Positions 35,026 through 43,953 of a stretch of 64,000 nt of DNA are shown one piece after another (the stretch's first letter is position 1; every line of letters begins with the position of its first letter). The stretch is taken from assembly GCF_900457465.1 (NCBI RefSeq), contig NZ_UAUU01000002.1, positions 62,001-126,000 of the forward strand, in the 5' to 3' direction. A program made the translations under genes and the position numbers. The notes under the pieces were generated by a model, which was given only the letters and a program-made list of their open reading frames with translations, was not told where the DNA came from and searched no databases. The stretch comes from Sphingobacterium multivorum. Its GTDB lineage: Bacteria > Bacteroidota > Bacteroidia > Sphingobacteriales > Sphingobacteriaceae.

Positions 35026-35697
35026 ATGCGCAAAATAATAATCTTATTTACTTTCTTAGCCGTATTAGCCTTCCAACTTATTGGTAGCTGCTTTGCTCAA
35101 ACCCGATATGTTGTATTTGATCAAGACAAACTAACCGATTCACTGGACGGGCATTTACTCTGCAAAAGAACATATGCAGAAATCAGATCCGACAGCACCA
35201 ATTTCCCAGATTTAACTATTTATAACTTTCTGTTCAAAAAAAGCATAACTGATTATGATTCAAATCAAAAAGTATTTCAGAATTTTATAAGCTTTGAACG
35301 TGAAGGGAAAAGTTTACCCGTTGATATCTTAGTTACAATAACGCCGTTGACAAGGTCTAAATTTGAGCTAAAAAATATCTCGAAAGCCATTGTTAACAAG
35401 GATATAAACGTAATTTCTTTGGATAGCCTATTGCGAACCTCAGCAAAAGATATATTTTATGCGACTTATGCTCCTTTAGGTATTTTTTCAGAGACGCCAT
35501 CACTCAACTTGAAAAGAACGGATTATAAAATCGTGATAAAGCGAAAAAATGAATATTTTCTAGTTGACAACGAGACCTTAACTGAATCCTATTTTATTGG
35601 TAATGGGTATATGGAGCCTTATAGAACCAATGCGGCGGGAATATATCCGCATAGTAAGAATTTTCAAAACAAAATTATCTTTCTGTTGAAAAGTTAA
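35026..35697 (+). CDS. secreted protein of unknown function
   Basis: A 223-residue protein with a signal peptide ending GSCFAQ. The mature part is a mixed alpha/beta chain without motifs I can place; the Cys within the signal region (GSC) could alternatively be a lipidation site. It lies alone in the cargo slot after copy 4, transcribed away from it, and is followed by decayed coding remnants. Confidence 0.55.
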   Translation: MRKIIILFTFLAVLAFQLIGSCFAQTRYVVFDQDKLTDSLDGHLLCKRTYAEIRSDSTNFPDLTIYNFLFKKSITDYDSNQKVFQNFISFEREGKSLPVDILVTITPLTRSKFELKNISKAIVNKDINVISLDSLLRTSAKDIFYATYAPLGIFSETPSLNLKRTDYKIVIKRKNEYFLVDNETLTESYFIGNGYMEPYRTNAAGIYPHSKNFQNKIIFLLKS

Positions 35698-35708
35698 ATA
35701 CGCTAAAA

Positions 35709-35933
35709 GGGGGAATAATAAAAGATACTACCATAAATTTAAATAATCAAGGCCAAATTATAGCTATAGATAGATTTTGGACAAATGAACCTCACATTCC
35801 TTTTACAAAAAGTGCAGGTTTAAATAAAGGTAATGATTGGCATGCAGTAGAAGGAATTGGAGATTTTGAGTTCTATTGGGGCAATGGTATATTAAACGGT
35901 AATTTTTGGACTATTTTAAAAAAGCCAAGTTAA
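35709..35933 (+). pseudogene. C-terminal remnant of an unknown, possibly toxin-like protein
   Basis: An open tail without a start reads IAIDRFWTNEPHIPFTKSAG, then NDWHAVEGIGDFEFYWGNG and a stop. A more decayed relative is at about 43770-43905 (matching EPxIPFTK and AGLNK). Two degraded copies of one coding tail within the same array suggest remnants of polymorphic-toxin C-terminal ends, though the family is not recognised. Confidence 0.45.
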
Positions 35934-35938
35934 ATTAT

Positions 35939-36067
35939 ATGCCCGATAAACAGCTCAATAGAAAACTGAACCTTTGGTATAAAACAAAGAAAATTAATGG
36001 GATACCATTCGAAGATTTTTTTAAAAACAAAGGTGTGAACAACTCAAACTTGAAATCAATGTTATAG
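35939..36067 (+). CDS. small ORF, 42 residues
   Basis: MPDKQLNRKLNLWYKTKKIN followed by GIPFEDFFKNKG, directly after the coding remnant. It could be the tail of an immunity-like protein or a real small gene. No promoter is visible and there is no family match. Confidence 0.25.
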   Translation: MPDKQLNRKLNLWYKTKKINGIPFEDFFKNKGVNNSNLKSML

Positions 36068-36112
36068 TTATCAATACCCAATGTTTCATTGGCGTTATAC
36101 ATTGTAAATTCA

Positions 36113-36230
36113 ATTATCTTAAAAACATTTGGTGACGAAACAAAAAGAGGAAACGATAGGAAATATAAAAATTACTATACAAATAAACGCTAAGATAAAG
36201 GGGCTGATGAAGAATCAGGCCCTTTTGACG
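36113..36230 (+). repeat. element R copy 2, 3' half
   Basis: Contains the ACATTTGGTGACGAAAC segment, GAGGAAACGATAGGAAA and the terminal hairpin GGGGCTGATGAAGAATCAGGCCC. The 5' hairpin is missing. The loop is five bases here versus four in copy 1. It leads straight into the terminator of NTF2-like copy 5. Confidence 0.55.
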
Positions 36231-36231
36231 T

Positions 36232-36258
36232 AAAAAAAGCCACATCTCACGACGTGGC
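36232..36258 (-). terminator. terminator of NTF2-like copy 5
   Basis: Minus-strand stem GCCACGTC-GTGA-GATGTGGC and TTTTTTT. Confidence 0.75.
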
Positions 36259-36327
36259 CTTAATAAACATATGATTCACTAGAGGTCTGTAGTCTGCCTG
36301 AGCTGACAAACCACTAGTTATTAGATA

Positions 36328-36774
36328 CTATTTATACGAATTGATCGATTTGGATACCTTCCAGTCATTGCCCACACGCTCCAAGGTAACTAAATCTGTT
36401 TTGGTGAAGTTTTCAAATTTCAACGTTACTTTAGCCACCATATAGTCTGCCGATTCCTCGATGATATCAGTGCTTACTGTACAGTTTAGCTTTTCACCTT
36501 TTTGTTTTTTCAAGGATTTAACCACTTCGCTACGGCTGTTATTTTGTGCATTGGAAGCTTGGATCTTTTGATTGAAATCAGCTGCAAATAATTGTTCTAC
36601 CCCTGCTGATTCTCCCTTTGTGGTTACCGCAACATAGTGCTCTAAAGCGAAATCTGCGGTAGAAAGGTTAATGTTAGCTTTTGTTGTTTTTGCTCCCGGT
36701 CCTTCAGCTGCCATAGCGAAAGTAGATACTGCGATTAGGGCTGCTGCTGCGAATGTTTTTACTAGTGTTCTCAT
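36328..36774 (-). CDS. secreted NTF2-like protein, array copy 5
   Basis: Intact 148 residues, MRTLVKTF start. Unique changes: AKTTKANINL, VTTKGESAG (Glu to Lys) and AQNNSRS. It follows element R copy 2 and precedes the PD40 lipoprotein gene. Unit about 36232-36909. Confidence 0.8.
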   Translation of the reverse strand: MRTLVKTFAAAALIAVSTFAMAAEGPGAKTTKANINLSTADFALEHYVAVTTKGESAGVEQLFAADFNQKIQASNAQNNSRSEVVKSLKKQKGEKLNCTVSTDIIEESADYMVAKVTLKFENFTKTDLVTLERVGNDWKVSKSINSYK

Positions 36775-36822
36775 AATGTCTTTATTTTATTGTGTTAGTT
36801 CTGTTGGTCTTATTTGTTGACT

Positions 36823-36854
36823 CAAAACTACAACACAATAGGCTCCTAGCCTAT
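36823..36854 (-). promoter_or_regulatory. promoter and inverted repeat of NTF2-like copy 5
   Basis: TAGTTTTG at 36830-36823 (minus) with ATAGGC/GCCTAT arms at 36854-36838 upstream. Confidence 0.55.
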
Positions 36855-36927
36855 GGGCTTTAGACTAATGATCGGGAAAACTCGGTGAGTGGCGGGAATG
36901 AGGAGGTGAAAAGTCTTATAGCAGTAT

Positions 36928-38106
36928 TTACTTTTTTACGGTTATAATAATCTTATCGTCTGCCATATTTGAATATCGGTCTCTTGCTGAAAAAGTGAGT
37001 TCAAAGTCCCCCTCGACGGTTGGCAGCCCAGATAATTTCATTTGTTCTCTATCAAAATGCAGCCAATTAAGTTGGTTTTGGTTAATACTGTACACCAACC
37101 GTTCATCATCTATATCTTTAAAATAATTTTTTGGGACGGATATCTCGAATTTCCTTCCTATTTGAATTGTTGTATCAGAAAGAGAATTATAGACAAAAGG
37201 CTTAAACAGTTTTGAAGTATTAACCCAATATATATCAGATTCGGTTACTCCGCTTTCTCCAATTTGCAATCGAGTAAAAAACAGGAACTTATTATCAATA
37301 GTTACAAATGGTCTTCTGTCCCAATCTTTTGAATTTATTGTTGAATGAACAATTTGCGGCACAATCCAATTATTGTGTATATCGCGGTAACTGATATATA
37401 GATCGACTTTACTTTCATCGTTTGTATATCTACAAAAAATTATGTAATCCTCTTTTGGAGAAATAAATACACTTTCCTCATCATTTGGGGAGGCAAATTC
37501 CGGTATGATATCTGCGCTTGGATGCGCATTACCCACGAGCTTTGAATAGAATAAATCAGCGTTGTGGCAATTTTCCTTTCCCTCGCAATTTCTGTTGGAT
37601 GAAAAATAGATTGTACCGTCATAAGTCATGCAGGCGTTTGCTTCCCTACTTGCCGAATTTATTGGAGCTTGTATCATATTTGGAATCCCCCACTCACCTT
37701 TAACTTTCTCAAGTATCCAAATATCTGTGGAGGCGTTGTCCTTTCCAGCATTACTTTGACTAAAAAGTAAGGATGTACCGCTAGGTGAAAAATAGGGTAA
37801 ATAGACACACTTATTTCTTAATGGTTCGAAAACTACAGGTTTAGTCCACTTTTTGTTGATTATTTTAGCATGAAATATCGCTCCACTGAAATCTTCTTTA
37901 TCGAGTATTCCAAATGCTAATTCCCCGCCATCAGGTGTAAATGAAATACCATGTTCCAGTCGGCCTTTTACTGAAATGGTACCTGGGGCAAAAACAATAG
38001 GGATAGAATCAGGGTAGGTTTGCCCAAAATAATCTACCGAATCGGTAATCGATTTACAACCAATTAATAGAAAGATTAGAATAAGAGGAATGATTATTTT
38101 AGTCAT
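36928..38106 (-). CDS. PD40/WD40-like beta-propeller lipoprotein
   Basis: A 392-residue lipoprotein (signal with lipobox FLLIGC). Repeated blades such as GISFTPDGGELAFG, PYFSPSGTSLLFSQ, FISPKEDYIIFC and PFVTIDNKFLFFTR are typical PD40 repeats. The last 90 residues resemble a cadherin-like/putative Ig domain (SGLPTVEGDFELTFSARD). Such proteins bind or sense at the cell surface. It starts right after the leader of copy 5 and is transcribed in the same direction as the array genes. Confidence 0.75.
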   Translation of the reverse strand: MTKIIIPLILIFLLIGCKSITDSVDYFGQTYPDSIPIVFAPGTISVKGRLEHGISFTPDGGELAFGILDKEDFSGAIFHAKIINKKWTKPVVFEPLRNKCVYLPYFSPSGTSLLFSQSNAGKDNASTDIWILEKVKGEWGIPNMIQAPINSASREANACMTYDGTIYFSSNRNCEGKENCHNADLFYSKLVGNAHPSADIIPEFASPNDEESVFISPKEDYIIFCRYTNDESKVDLYISYRDIHNNWIVPQIVHSTINSKDWDRRPFVTIDNKFLFFTRLQIGESGVTESDIYWVNTSKLFKPFVYNSLSDTTIQIGRKFEISVPKNYFKDIDDERLVYSINQNQLNWLHFDREQMKLSGLPTVEGDFELTFSARDRYSNMADDKIIITVKK

Positions 38107-38216
38107 ATATCCGAATTTACGAATGCTCAGGAATCATGCCCAACCAATCTATTCCATTATCTTTATGTACTCGCATCTTAGCATATTTTCTTCTTCTTAT
38201 AAATACAGGTACATTT

Positions 38217-38552
38217 TTATTTCCGTTTTATTGCGGGTGGCAGCTCTTCGTAATAATCTTTTATATAACGACTAAATGGATCTCCTGTAAGACCGATACT
38301 ATATTCAAATAAATCAAAATCAAATGTGAAAGAAACTTCCTTATCCAGAAAAACCTTATTCTTCTGGTAGAGCTCTTCGTCTATAAAATAACTGACATCT
38401 TTAAACAAGAAGGTTTCAGTAGTCACTTGATCCTGAAAAAGTTCATAAAATTTTTCATAAGGAATATGAGAGACATTTAAATAGCCAAAAACGTAATCGG
38501 CTCCTTTTAAAACAATTTGTAAATAAAGTTTATAATAATACTTTTCGGTCAT
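38217..38552 (-). CDS. immunity-like hypothetical protein
   Basis: A 111-residue cytosolic acidic protein, rich in Phe and Tyr (YEKFYELFQDQ, FDLFEYSIGLTGDPFSRYIK). Size, acidity and position between repeat units suit an immunity protein of a contact-dependent toxin, but I cannot name the family. No toxin lies beside it. Confidence 0.45.
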   Translation of the reverse strand: MTEKYYYKLYLQIVLKGADYVFGYLNVSHIPYEKFYELFQDQVTTETFLFKDVSYFIDEELYQKNKVFLDKEVSFTFDFDLFEYSIGLTGDPFSRYIKDYYEELPPAIKRK

Positions 38553-38656
38553 AATTAATATATCCTTGTGGCAATACTCACTTCATAAAGAAAACTCATC
38601 ATCACCCATGAATACTTAAAGTTAACCAAAAAGTCTGTCTTATACTTGAGCAAAAG

Positions 38657-38682
38657 AAAAAAGCCAGATCTCGCGACCTGGC
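38657..38682 (-). terminator. terminator of NTF2-like copy 6
   Basis: Minus-strand stem GCCAGGTC-GCGA-GATCTGGC then TTTTTTC. Compared with copy 4 two paired positions have changed together (CAC/GTG to CAG/CTG), keeping the stem. Confidence 0.75.
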
Positions 38683-38751
38683 CTTTAAACTAAACTTAAA
38701 CATATGATTCACTAGTTGTCTGCTACCGAGCAGACAACTAATGATTAAATA

Positions 38752-39198
38752 CTATTTATACGAATTGATCGATTTGGATACTTTCCAGTCATTCCCTACA
38801 CGCTCCAAGGTAACGAGATCCGTCTTGGTGAAGTTTTCAAATTTCAACGTTACTTTAGCCACCATATAGTCTGCGGATTCTTCGATGATATCTGTGCTTA
38901 CTGTACAGTTTAGCTTTTCGCCCTTTTGTTTTTTCAAGGATTTAACCACTTCGCTACGGCTGTTAGACTGCGCATTGGTAGCTTGGATCTTTTGATTAAA
39001 ATCAGCTGCAAATAACTGCTCTACTCCTGCTGATTCTCCCTCTGTGGTTACCGCAACATAGTGCTCTAAAGCGAAGTCTGCTGTGGAAAGGTTAACGTTT
39101 GCTTTTGTTGCTTTTGCTCCAGGTCCTTCAGCTGCCATAGCGAAAGTTGATACTGCGATTAGGGCTGCTGCTACGAATGTTTTTACTAATGCTTTCAT
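38752..39198 (-). CDS. secreted NTF2-like protein, array copy 6
   Basis: Intact 148 residues, with MKALVKTFVAAALI (Ala to Val in the signal peptide) and QATNAQ. The leader has TTTTTTAT where others read CTG before GTTCTTATT. The CPBP gene is divergently transcribed just beyond the leader. Unit about 38657-39335. Confidence 0.8.
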   Translation of the reverse strand: MKALVKTFVAAALIAVSTFAMAAEGPGAKATKANVNLSTADFALEHYVAVTTEGESAGVEQLFAADFNQKIQATNAQSNSRSEVVKSLKKQKGEKLNCTVSTDIIEESADYMVAKVTLKFENFTKTDLVTLERVGNDWKVSKSINSYK

Positions 39199-39249
39199 AA
39201 TGTCTTTATTTTATTGTGTTAGTTTTTTATCTGTTCTTATTTGTTGACT

Positions 39250-39280
39250 CAAAACTACGACACAATAGGCCCTTAGCCTA
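39250..39280 (-). promoter_or_regulatory. promoter and inverted repeat of NTF2-like copy 6
   Basis: TAGTTTTG at 39257-39250 (minus) with TAGGC-taagg-GCCTA-type arms at 39280-39266 upstream. Confidence 0.55.
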
Positions 39281-39387
39281 CGGGCTTTAGACTAACGATC
39301 GGGAAAACTCGGTGAGTGGCGGGAATGGGGAGGTAAAAAGAGAAAGTTTTTTGCTATCTTATAGTAACCCATTAGAAATATATCTTT

Positions 39388-40131
39388 ATGCAATCTTATT
39401 TAAGATCTTTTTGGAAAAGTATCCTCGATTTCAATTGGAAGTTTGGGTTATTTCTAATTCTAATAATTTGTGTACCAAGATTTATTATGGTGCTCCATGC
39501 TAACCAATATGCCGATTATCGTTTTATTGGTTTAATAATGCTGGTATCATTTATTGTTCCTTTCATATTCTTAAATAAACAGGGAATTAAGGCTATTGGC
39601 TGGAACAAACCTGAAAGTTATAAGTGGTTATCCATAGCTTTTATTAGCGGTTGCTTGTATGCTTACCTGTTATTCCTCTTGGGTAAATACCTTTATCAGG
39701 ACAGTTATCAAAACTGGTATGTATATATATCAAATTCCTATAAAATTCCCACAGATTTAACTGTAGAGGAAAAAAGGCAAATGTTCTTCATCATGGCTGG
39801 CACAGGAATGTTATTTAGCCCTTTTGGCGAAGAACTTTATTTTCGAGGAATAGTTCATGAAACCTTTGTTTCGAGATTCGGGAATCGTGGAGCATCAATA
39901 CTTGATAGTTCGGCGTTTGCCTTAACCCATATCGCACATTTTGGATTAATATTCCTGCTCGACGGCTGGCATCTTCTTTTTATACCTACTCTCATATGGT
40001 GTTTTTCGATGTATTTTGTAAGCAGACTGTTTTACTTCTTTAAAGTGAAATCAGGAGCCATTTGGGGCGCAATAATTTGCCATTCAGCTTTTAACCTTAG
40101 TATGATTTATTGTATATTTTACCAGTTATAA
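39388..40131 (+). CDS. CPBP family intramembrane metalloprotease
   Basis: A 247-residue protein with about seven membrane helices. Motif 1 FGEELYFRGIVHE (near residue 154) and motif 2 with ALTHIAHFG (near 183), then a late ICHSAFN, carry the Glu, Glu, Arg and His residues of CPBP (Abi-type) proteases. Family members process prenylated peptides or give immunity to bacteriocins. It is cargo after copy 6, divergent from it; an immunity role is an inference from context. Confidence 0.8.
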   Translation: MQSYLRSFWKSILDFNWKFGLFLILIICVPRFIMVLHANQYADYRFIGLIMLVSFIVPFIFLNKQGIKAIGWNKPESYKWLSIAFISGCLYAYLLFLLGKYLYQDSYQNWYVYISNSYKIPTDLTVEEKRQMFFIMAGTGMLFSPFGEELYFRGIVHETFVSRFGNRGASILDSSAFALTHIAHFGLIFLLDGWHLLFIPTLIWCFSMYFVSRLFYFFKVKSGAIWGAIICHSAFNLSMIYCIFYQL

Positions 40132-40244
40132 TATCAAAAGCGTCTAAAAATTTAGTAGAATCATATAGATTGTTGTAATATGTAAAGGTTATTTTATCGT
40201 GACTATATTTCTTAATCGCTTAGAATATTTCGTTATTCTGCCCT

Positions 40245-41237
40245 TTAACGATTCATGCTATCTTGAATTTTTCTGATACTTATTAGAAGTTCCTCCCATG
40301 TTAGACTTTCTCCCACTATCATATTTTCACGCATGGTTTTATAATCCGCTGCCCACTCTTTTATTACCTCGTCAGTCGGAAGGATACTTAACCTCCCTTT
40401 TCGATGGTTGGAATAGTCAATTCCTCGTATTGGAGTGACTGTTTTGCGATGCTGAACTATTGTGTTAAATAATTCTTCGTCAGCAATGGCTTTTTCCCCA
40501 AAATCAGTATTCATAATCCGATCTATATCATAGAAATGCCTAGTAAGTCTATCTGTCCTGATTTTGTCAACCGGCTTCGAAAACTCTTCATGTAGTAAGA
40601 GAACCTTTTCTATAAAAGTCCGCGTAGGAATTACGACCCGAACATTAAAGGCTGGTTGAATAAAGTCTTGATCTTTATAATGGTTGTCTATAAAAGATAC
40701 GACCTCTTGCGTTTCAAATGGTTCTGTCAGTGATCTCGCTCCCATTTCGAGCAGGACTCTCTGTTGAATGTAAACATTGCCAACAGGGGTCACAGGCTGA
40801 TAATAAATTTCCAGCGTATTGGGATCGCTGGTATCGTCTACATGGGCATTATAACGAATTTCATAGAACTCTTTGGAAACTCCCAGTTTTTCCAATTGGA
40901 TGATCAATTCTTCCCTAAACTCATTAACGATAAAACCTCCAGAAGCCTTCCTTAGTTTTTTGATTTGAGATTTCGAATCTAATTCATCGAAACCTAATAG
41001 ATGTCGATCGATAATTAAATCGATATCTTCTGAAAAACGGTCTATCAACTGATACGCTTTGCTTAAAGACGTACCGCCTTTAAAAATAATAGACTCTGCA
41101 TATCTTGTTGCAAAAACAGCCTTCAGAACAATACACACCCACCAATCCTTTTCAATAACAAAAGCTGGCAATCCCATTATATTGCTCAATTGATCCAATA
41201 CAAGCCTCTTTTGTTCTGTCTTAAGATTTAACCACAT
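40245..41237 (-). CDS. abiEii: AbiEii-type nucleotidyltransferase toxin
   Basis: A 330-residue nucleotidyltransferase of the AbiEii/DUF1814 family: IFKGGTSLSKAYQLIDRFSE with DIDLIID near residues 52-75 supplies the G-S/T and D-x-D metal-binding core. As a toxin it transfers nucleotides to RNA and halts growth. It follows its antitoxin gene by 4 bp, the standard AbiE order. Confidence 0.88.
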   Translation of the reverse strand: MWLNLKTEQKRLVLDQLSNIMGLPAFVIEKDWWVCIVLKAVFATRYAESIIFKGGTSLSKAYQLIDRFSEDIDLIIDRHLLGFDELDSKSQIKKLRKASGGFIVNEFREELIIQLEKLGVSKEFYEIRYNAHVDDTSDPNTLEIYYQPVTPVGNVYIQQRVLLEMGARSLTEPFETQEVVSFIDNHYKDQDFIQPAFNVRVVIPTRTFIEKVLLLHEEFSKPVDKIRTDRLTRHFYDIDRIMNTDFGEKAIADEELFNTIVQHRKTVTPIRGIDYSNHRKGRLSILPTDEVIKEWAADYKTMRENMIVGESLTWEELLISIRKIQDSMNR

Positions 41238-41241
41238 AATT

Positions 41242-41844
41242 TTAGGATTGGTAAAGCTTAGTTATTTCTTTCTGGATCCATACTGGAGCATATTTCAACT
41301 GAGAATCAAGAATTTGTTTTTCTATCTTTTTGACTGAATGTTTGATCATGCTTAAGAATTCTTCAGAAAGTCCCTCTTGACCTTGTTCTTTAAAAGCTGA
41401 AACAACCAACTGTAATAAATCATCTTTTATCGCAAAGCTTTTGGGTACAGTACGTTTAAATTTGATTGTACGCTTACCTATTTTAATATCCCGCTGTGAA
41501 CCATCTGTTAAATAAACGGCTTTTAGCGGCACCTGCGTAGTCAGCCCTAATAAATACAACGCTAATACACCTGTCGGAGCAATACGAGCTTTGTCTCGCC
41601 TTGCAATTTCTTTAGCAATTTCTTCAACACTAGGATATATTGTACCCAATAAAGGGTCCTTTTTAGGTTTAATATAAATACCATGAGCCAATCTTTCAAT
41701 AAGTCCATCATTCTCCAGGCGGAAAAGTGTCAACCTGATATTCTCTGGTGTCCCATAATTCTTAAAATCAGCTGCGAAAAAAAATTCGCCGCGAGAAGAC
41801 TTAAAAATCTTTGTTTCTATCTTATTTCTAGATGTTTCTGACAT
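41242..41844 (-). CDS. abiEi: AbiEi-type antitoxin
   Basis: About 200 residues starting MSETSRNK at 41844. The N-terminal winged helix (RGEFFFAADFKNYGTPENIR then LERLAHGIYIKP-type segment) fits the DUF6088/AbiEi DNA-binding domain; the C-terminal part is the antitoxin domain. The start at 41844 is preferred over an in-frame ATG at 41898, because the promoter and operator lie between them. AbiEi normally represses its own operon. Confidence 0.8.
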   Translation of the reverse strand: MSETSRNKIETKIFKSSRGEFFFAADFKNYGTPENIRLTLFRLENDGLIERLAHGIYIKPKKDPLLGTIYPSVEEIAKEIARRDKARIAPTGVLALYLLGLTTQVPLKAVYLTDGSQRDIKIGKRTIKFKRTVPKSFAIKDDLLQLVVSAFKEQGQEGLSEEFLSMIKHSVKKIEKQILDSQLKYAPVWIQKEITKLYQS

Positions 41845-41860
41845 TAAAAACCATTTAATC

Positions 41861-41895
41861 TGTAACAAATTTAGCAAATATTTGTTACAACAAAA
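41861..41895 (-). promoter_or_regulatory. abiE promoter with inverted-repeat operator
   Basis: TGTAACAAAT (41861-41870) and ATTTGTTACA (41880-41889) form a perfect 10-bp inverted repeat. On the minus strand TTTG (41894-41891) and TAAATTTG (41873-41866) form a promoter within it, spacing 17 bp. A bound AbiEi would block RNA polymerase, matching known AbiE self-repression. Confidence 0.7.
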
Positions 41896-41898
41896 CAA

Positions 41899-42359
41899 TC
41901 TATCGTATAGTATTTACCTTCGATTGCGCCAAATTAAGTGGTATGTCGGAAATTCTGAGCAAGCACTTACAACTATTTCTTTCCCTAAACCTTTTCCTAA
42001 TCCTTTTCCTAACTTGAAGTTCCTGTCATTTACAGTCAGATCTTCGGGCATTGACCTCTCCCTAAAAACTGGAGCATTTAAAAATAGAGAATTCAGTCTT
42101 GAATTAAATTTCACATCACGAGTCTCGTTTTAGCCAGAATTGAACAGTGCGGAGTGTAATTTTAAAACAACTTACCTAATTGTAACAATATCAGAAATAC
42201 CGTTTCGTAAACTATCTTATTCAACCATAAAATAACAATGAATTCAACGCTAACAGTCAATGTAACGTCACTAACGCATGGGATGGTTCAAAAGAATGAA
42301 AACAATACTATCGTGGTGCCATAAAAAAGATAGGAGGAAATAATTTTTCATGAAGCTTA
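41899..42359. other. gene-free stretch with short pyrimidine repeat
   Basis: Contains CCTTTTCCTAA-type words at about 41975-42015 and nothing else recognisable. Short open frames on both strands here are not convincing. Confidence 0.4.
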
Positions 42360-42713
42360 TCATCCGAAAAAACATGCATATCCATCATGATTTATTTCAT
42401 CCAACAATAATTGCAGATTAGTACTCTCGGGCTCCGGTTCATAAGCCTCCCATTTGCCCGATCTTCGCATCCAATAGAGTTTCCAAATTTTAGATGCTTT
42501 CACAAAGCGAAGCTTTGCAAACGGTAATTCTAAAATATTCGATGGGTCATTCCATTGTGGTCTAATTTCAAACAGTAAAGCCGTTTGTCCATCCCACGAA
42601 TAACCAAAATCCAATTTTTTGCGCACTTCTACATCTTTCGGTCTTTTGGAATCTATAAAGCTTTTCAACTGAATTTCAATCATTAAAATAAGTTCTTTTT
42701 TATCCATCATCAT
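42360..42713 (-). CDS. DUF3024 domain protein
   Basis: A 117-residue basic protein. FGYSWDGQTALLFEIRPQW, then AKLRFVKASKIWKLYWMRRS and WEAYEP, match the DUF3024 pattern. The role of the family is unknown; it often lies near mobile or defence genes. It is the second cargo gene between copies 6 and 7. The start could be at any of three consecutive Met codons. Confidence 0.75.
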   Translation of the reverse strand: MMMDKKELILMIEIQLKSFIDSKRPKDVEVRKKLDFGYSWDGQTALLFEIRPQWNDPSNILELPFAKLRFVKASKIWKLYWMRRSGKWEAYEPEPESTNLQLLLDEINHDGYACFFG

Positions 42714-42827
42714 TACAAATTTAAAATTATCGGCTTATTCTTCATCTCATACCAATCATCTAACATACTTTTTTGAACTAAAACCTTGATCGGCAATCAA
42801 CGAGTAACGCACATTGCATGACAAAAC

Positions 42828-42853
42828 AAAAAAGCCAGATCTCAAGACCTGGC
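42828..42853 (-). terminator. terminator of NTF2-like copy 7
   Basis: Minus-strand stem GCCAGGTC-TTGA-GATCTGGC and TTTTTTG. Confidence 0.75.
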
Positions 42854-42931
42854 TTCTAAACTAAACTTAAACATATGATTCACTAGTGGTCTGTAGCCTG
42901 CCTGAGCTGACAAACCACTAGTTGTTGGATA

Positions 42932-43378
42932 CTACTTATACGAATTAATTGATTTAGATACTTTCCAGTCATTGCCCACACGCTCCAAAGTCACCAAGTC
43001 TGTCTTGGTAAAGTTTTCAAATTTCAATGTCACTTTAGCCACCATATAGTCTGCCGATTCCTCGATGATAGCTGTGCTTACTGTACAGTTTAGCTTTTCG
43101 CCTTTTTGTTTTTTCAAGGATTTAACCACTTCGCTACGGCTGTTAGACTGCGCATTGGTAGCTTGGATCTTTTGATTGAAATCAGCTGAGAATAAATGCT
43201 CTACTCCTGCTGATTCTCCTTCAGTCGTTACCGCAACATAATGCTCTAAAGCGAAATCTGCGGTGGAAAGGTTAACCTTTGCTTTTGTTGCTTTTGCTCC
43301 AGGTCCTTCAGCTGCCATAGCGAAAGTTGATACTGCGATTAAGGCTGCTGCGGCGAATGTTTTTACTAGCGTTTTCAT
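42932..43378 (-). CDS. secreted NTF2-like protein, array copy 7
   Basis: Intact 148 residues. Changes: TKAKVNLST, VEHLFSADF, TAIIEES. The 5' leader carries a local duplication of the GTTCTTA segment. Repeat B copy 2 directly follows its leader. Unit about 42828-43523. Confidence 0.8.
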   Translation of the reverse strand: MKTLVKTFAAAALIAVSTFAMAAEGPGAKATKAKVNLSTADFALEHYVAVTTEGESAGVEHLFSADFNQKIQATNAQSNSRSEVVKSLKKQKGEKLNCTVSTAIIEESADYMVAKVTLKFENFTKTDLVTLERVGNDWKVSKSINSYK

Positions 43379-43436
43379 AATGTCTTTTTTATATTGTTAG
43401 TTCTGTTGTTCTTACTGTTGTTCTTATTTGTTGACT

Positions 43437-43468
43437 CAAAACTACGACACAATAGGCCCCTAGCCTAT
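43437..43468 (-). promoter_or_regulatory. promoter and inverted repeat of NTF2-like copy 7
   Basis: TAGTTTTG at 43444-43437 (minus) with ATAGGC/GCCTAT arms at 43468-43452 upstream. Confidence 0.55.
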
Positions 43469-43523
43469 GGACTTTAGACTAATAGACAGGAAAACTCGGT
43501 GAATGGCGGGAATAGAGAGGTGA

Positions 43524-43718
43524 GCCTGCTTCGTATCAGATTCGTACCACGTTCGGATCAACTACAGATAATGTACAAACACCCAACAGACCTTGTACAG
43601 TCTCTGAACAGGGAAAAACTGTTCAGAGACTAGTCAACAATCGAACCCTACATGTTCTGATCCGAAGGCTGTACGAAGCAGGTACGAACAAGACCCCTAT
43701 AAAAGTTATTTAAACCCA
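43524..43718. repeat. repeat B copy 2, palindromic element
   Basis: Outer arms CCTGCTTCGTA (43525-43535) and TACGAAGCAGG (43672-43682), middle arms around CGGATCA/TGATCCG, and a perfect central hairpin AGTCTCTGAACAG (43599-43611) with CTGTTCAGAGACT (43619-43631) and loop GGAAAAA. Copy 1 at 19656 has the same layout with a degraded centre. Confidence 0.75.
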
Positions 43719-43769
43719 TCCTCGAACAATAGATTTTCATAATTGCTAAAATCAGAATTTTATATTTTA

Positions 43770-43905
43770 CAACATGGACAAACAGAAGCCGCTAACCATA
43801 ATAGTCCAGGTCGAACTATAGTGATCGGTAGATGTTGAACGGATGAGCCCAGCATTCTCTTTACAAAATTGCAGGTCTAAATAAAATTACTAATTGTTGG
43901 GGAAT
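43770..43905 (+). pseudogene. decayed relative of the 35709-35933 coding tail
   Basis: Reads EPSIPFTK and AGLNK in a frame broken by stops, aligning with EPHIPFTK and AGLNK of the better-kept remnant. No function remains. Confidence 0.4.
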
Positions 43906-43953
43906 CAATTTATAAGCTTTCTCCATAGCTGAATTATAGAATATAAGCCATTT

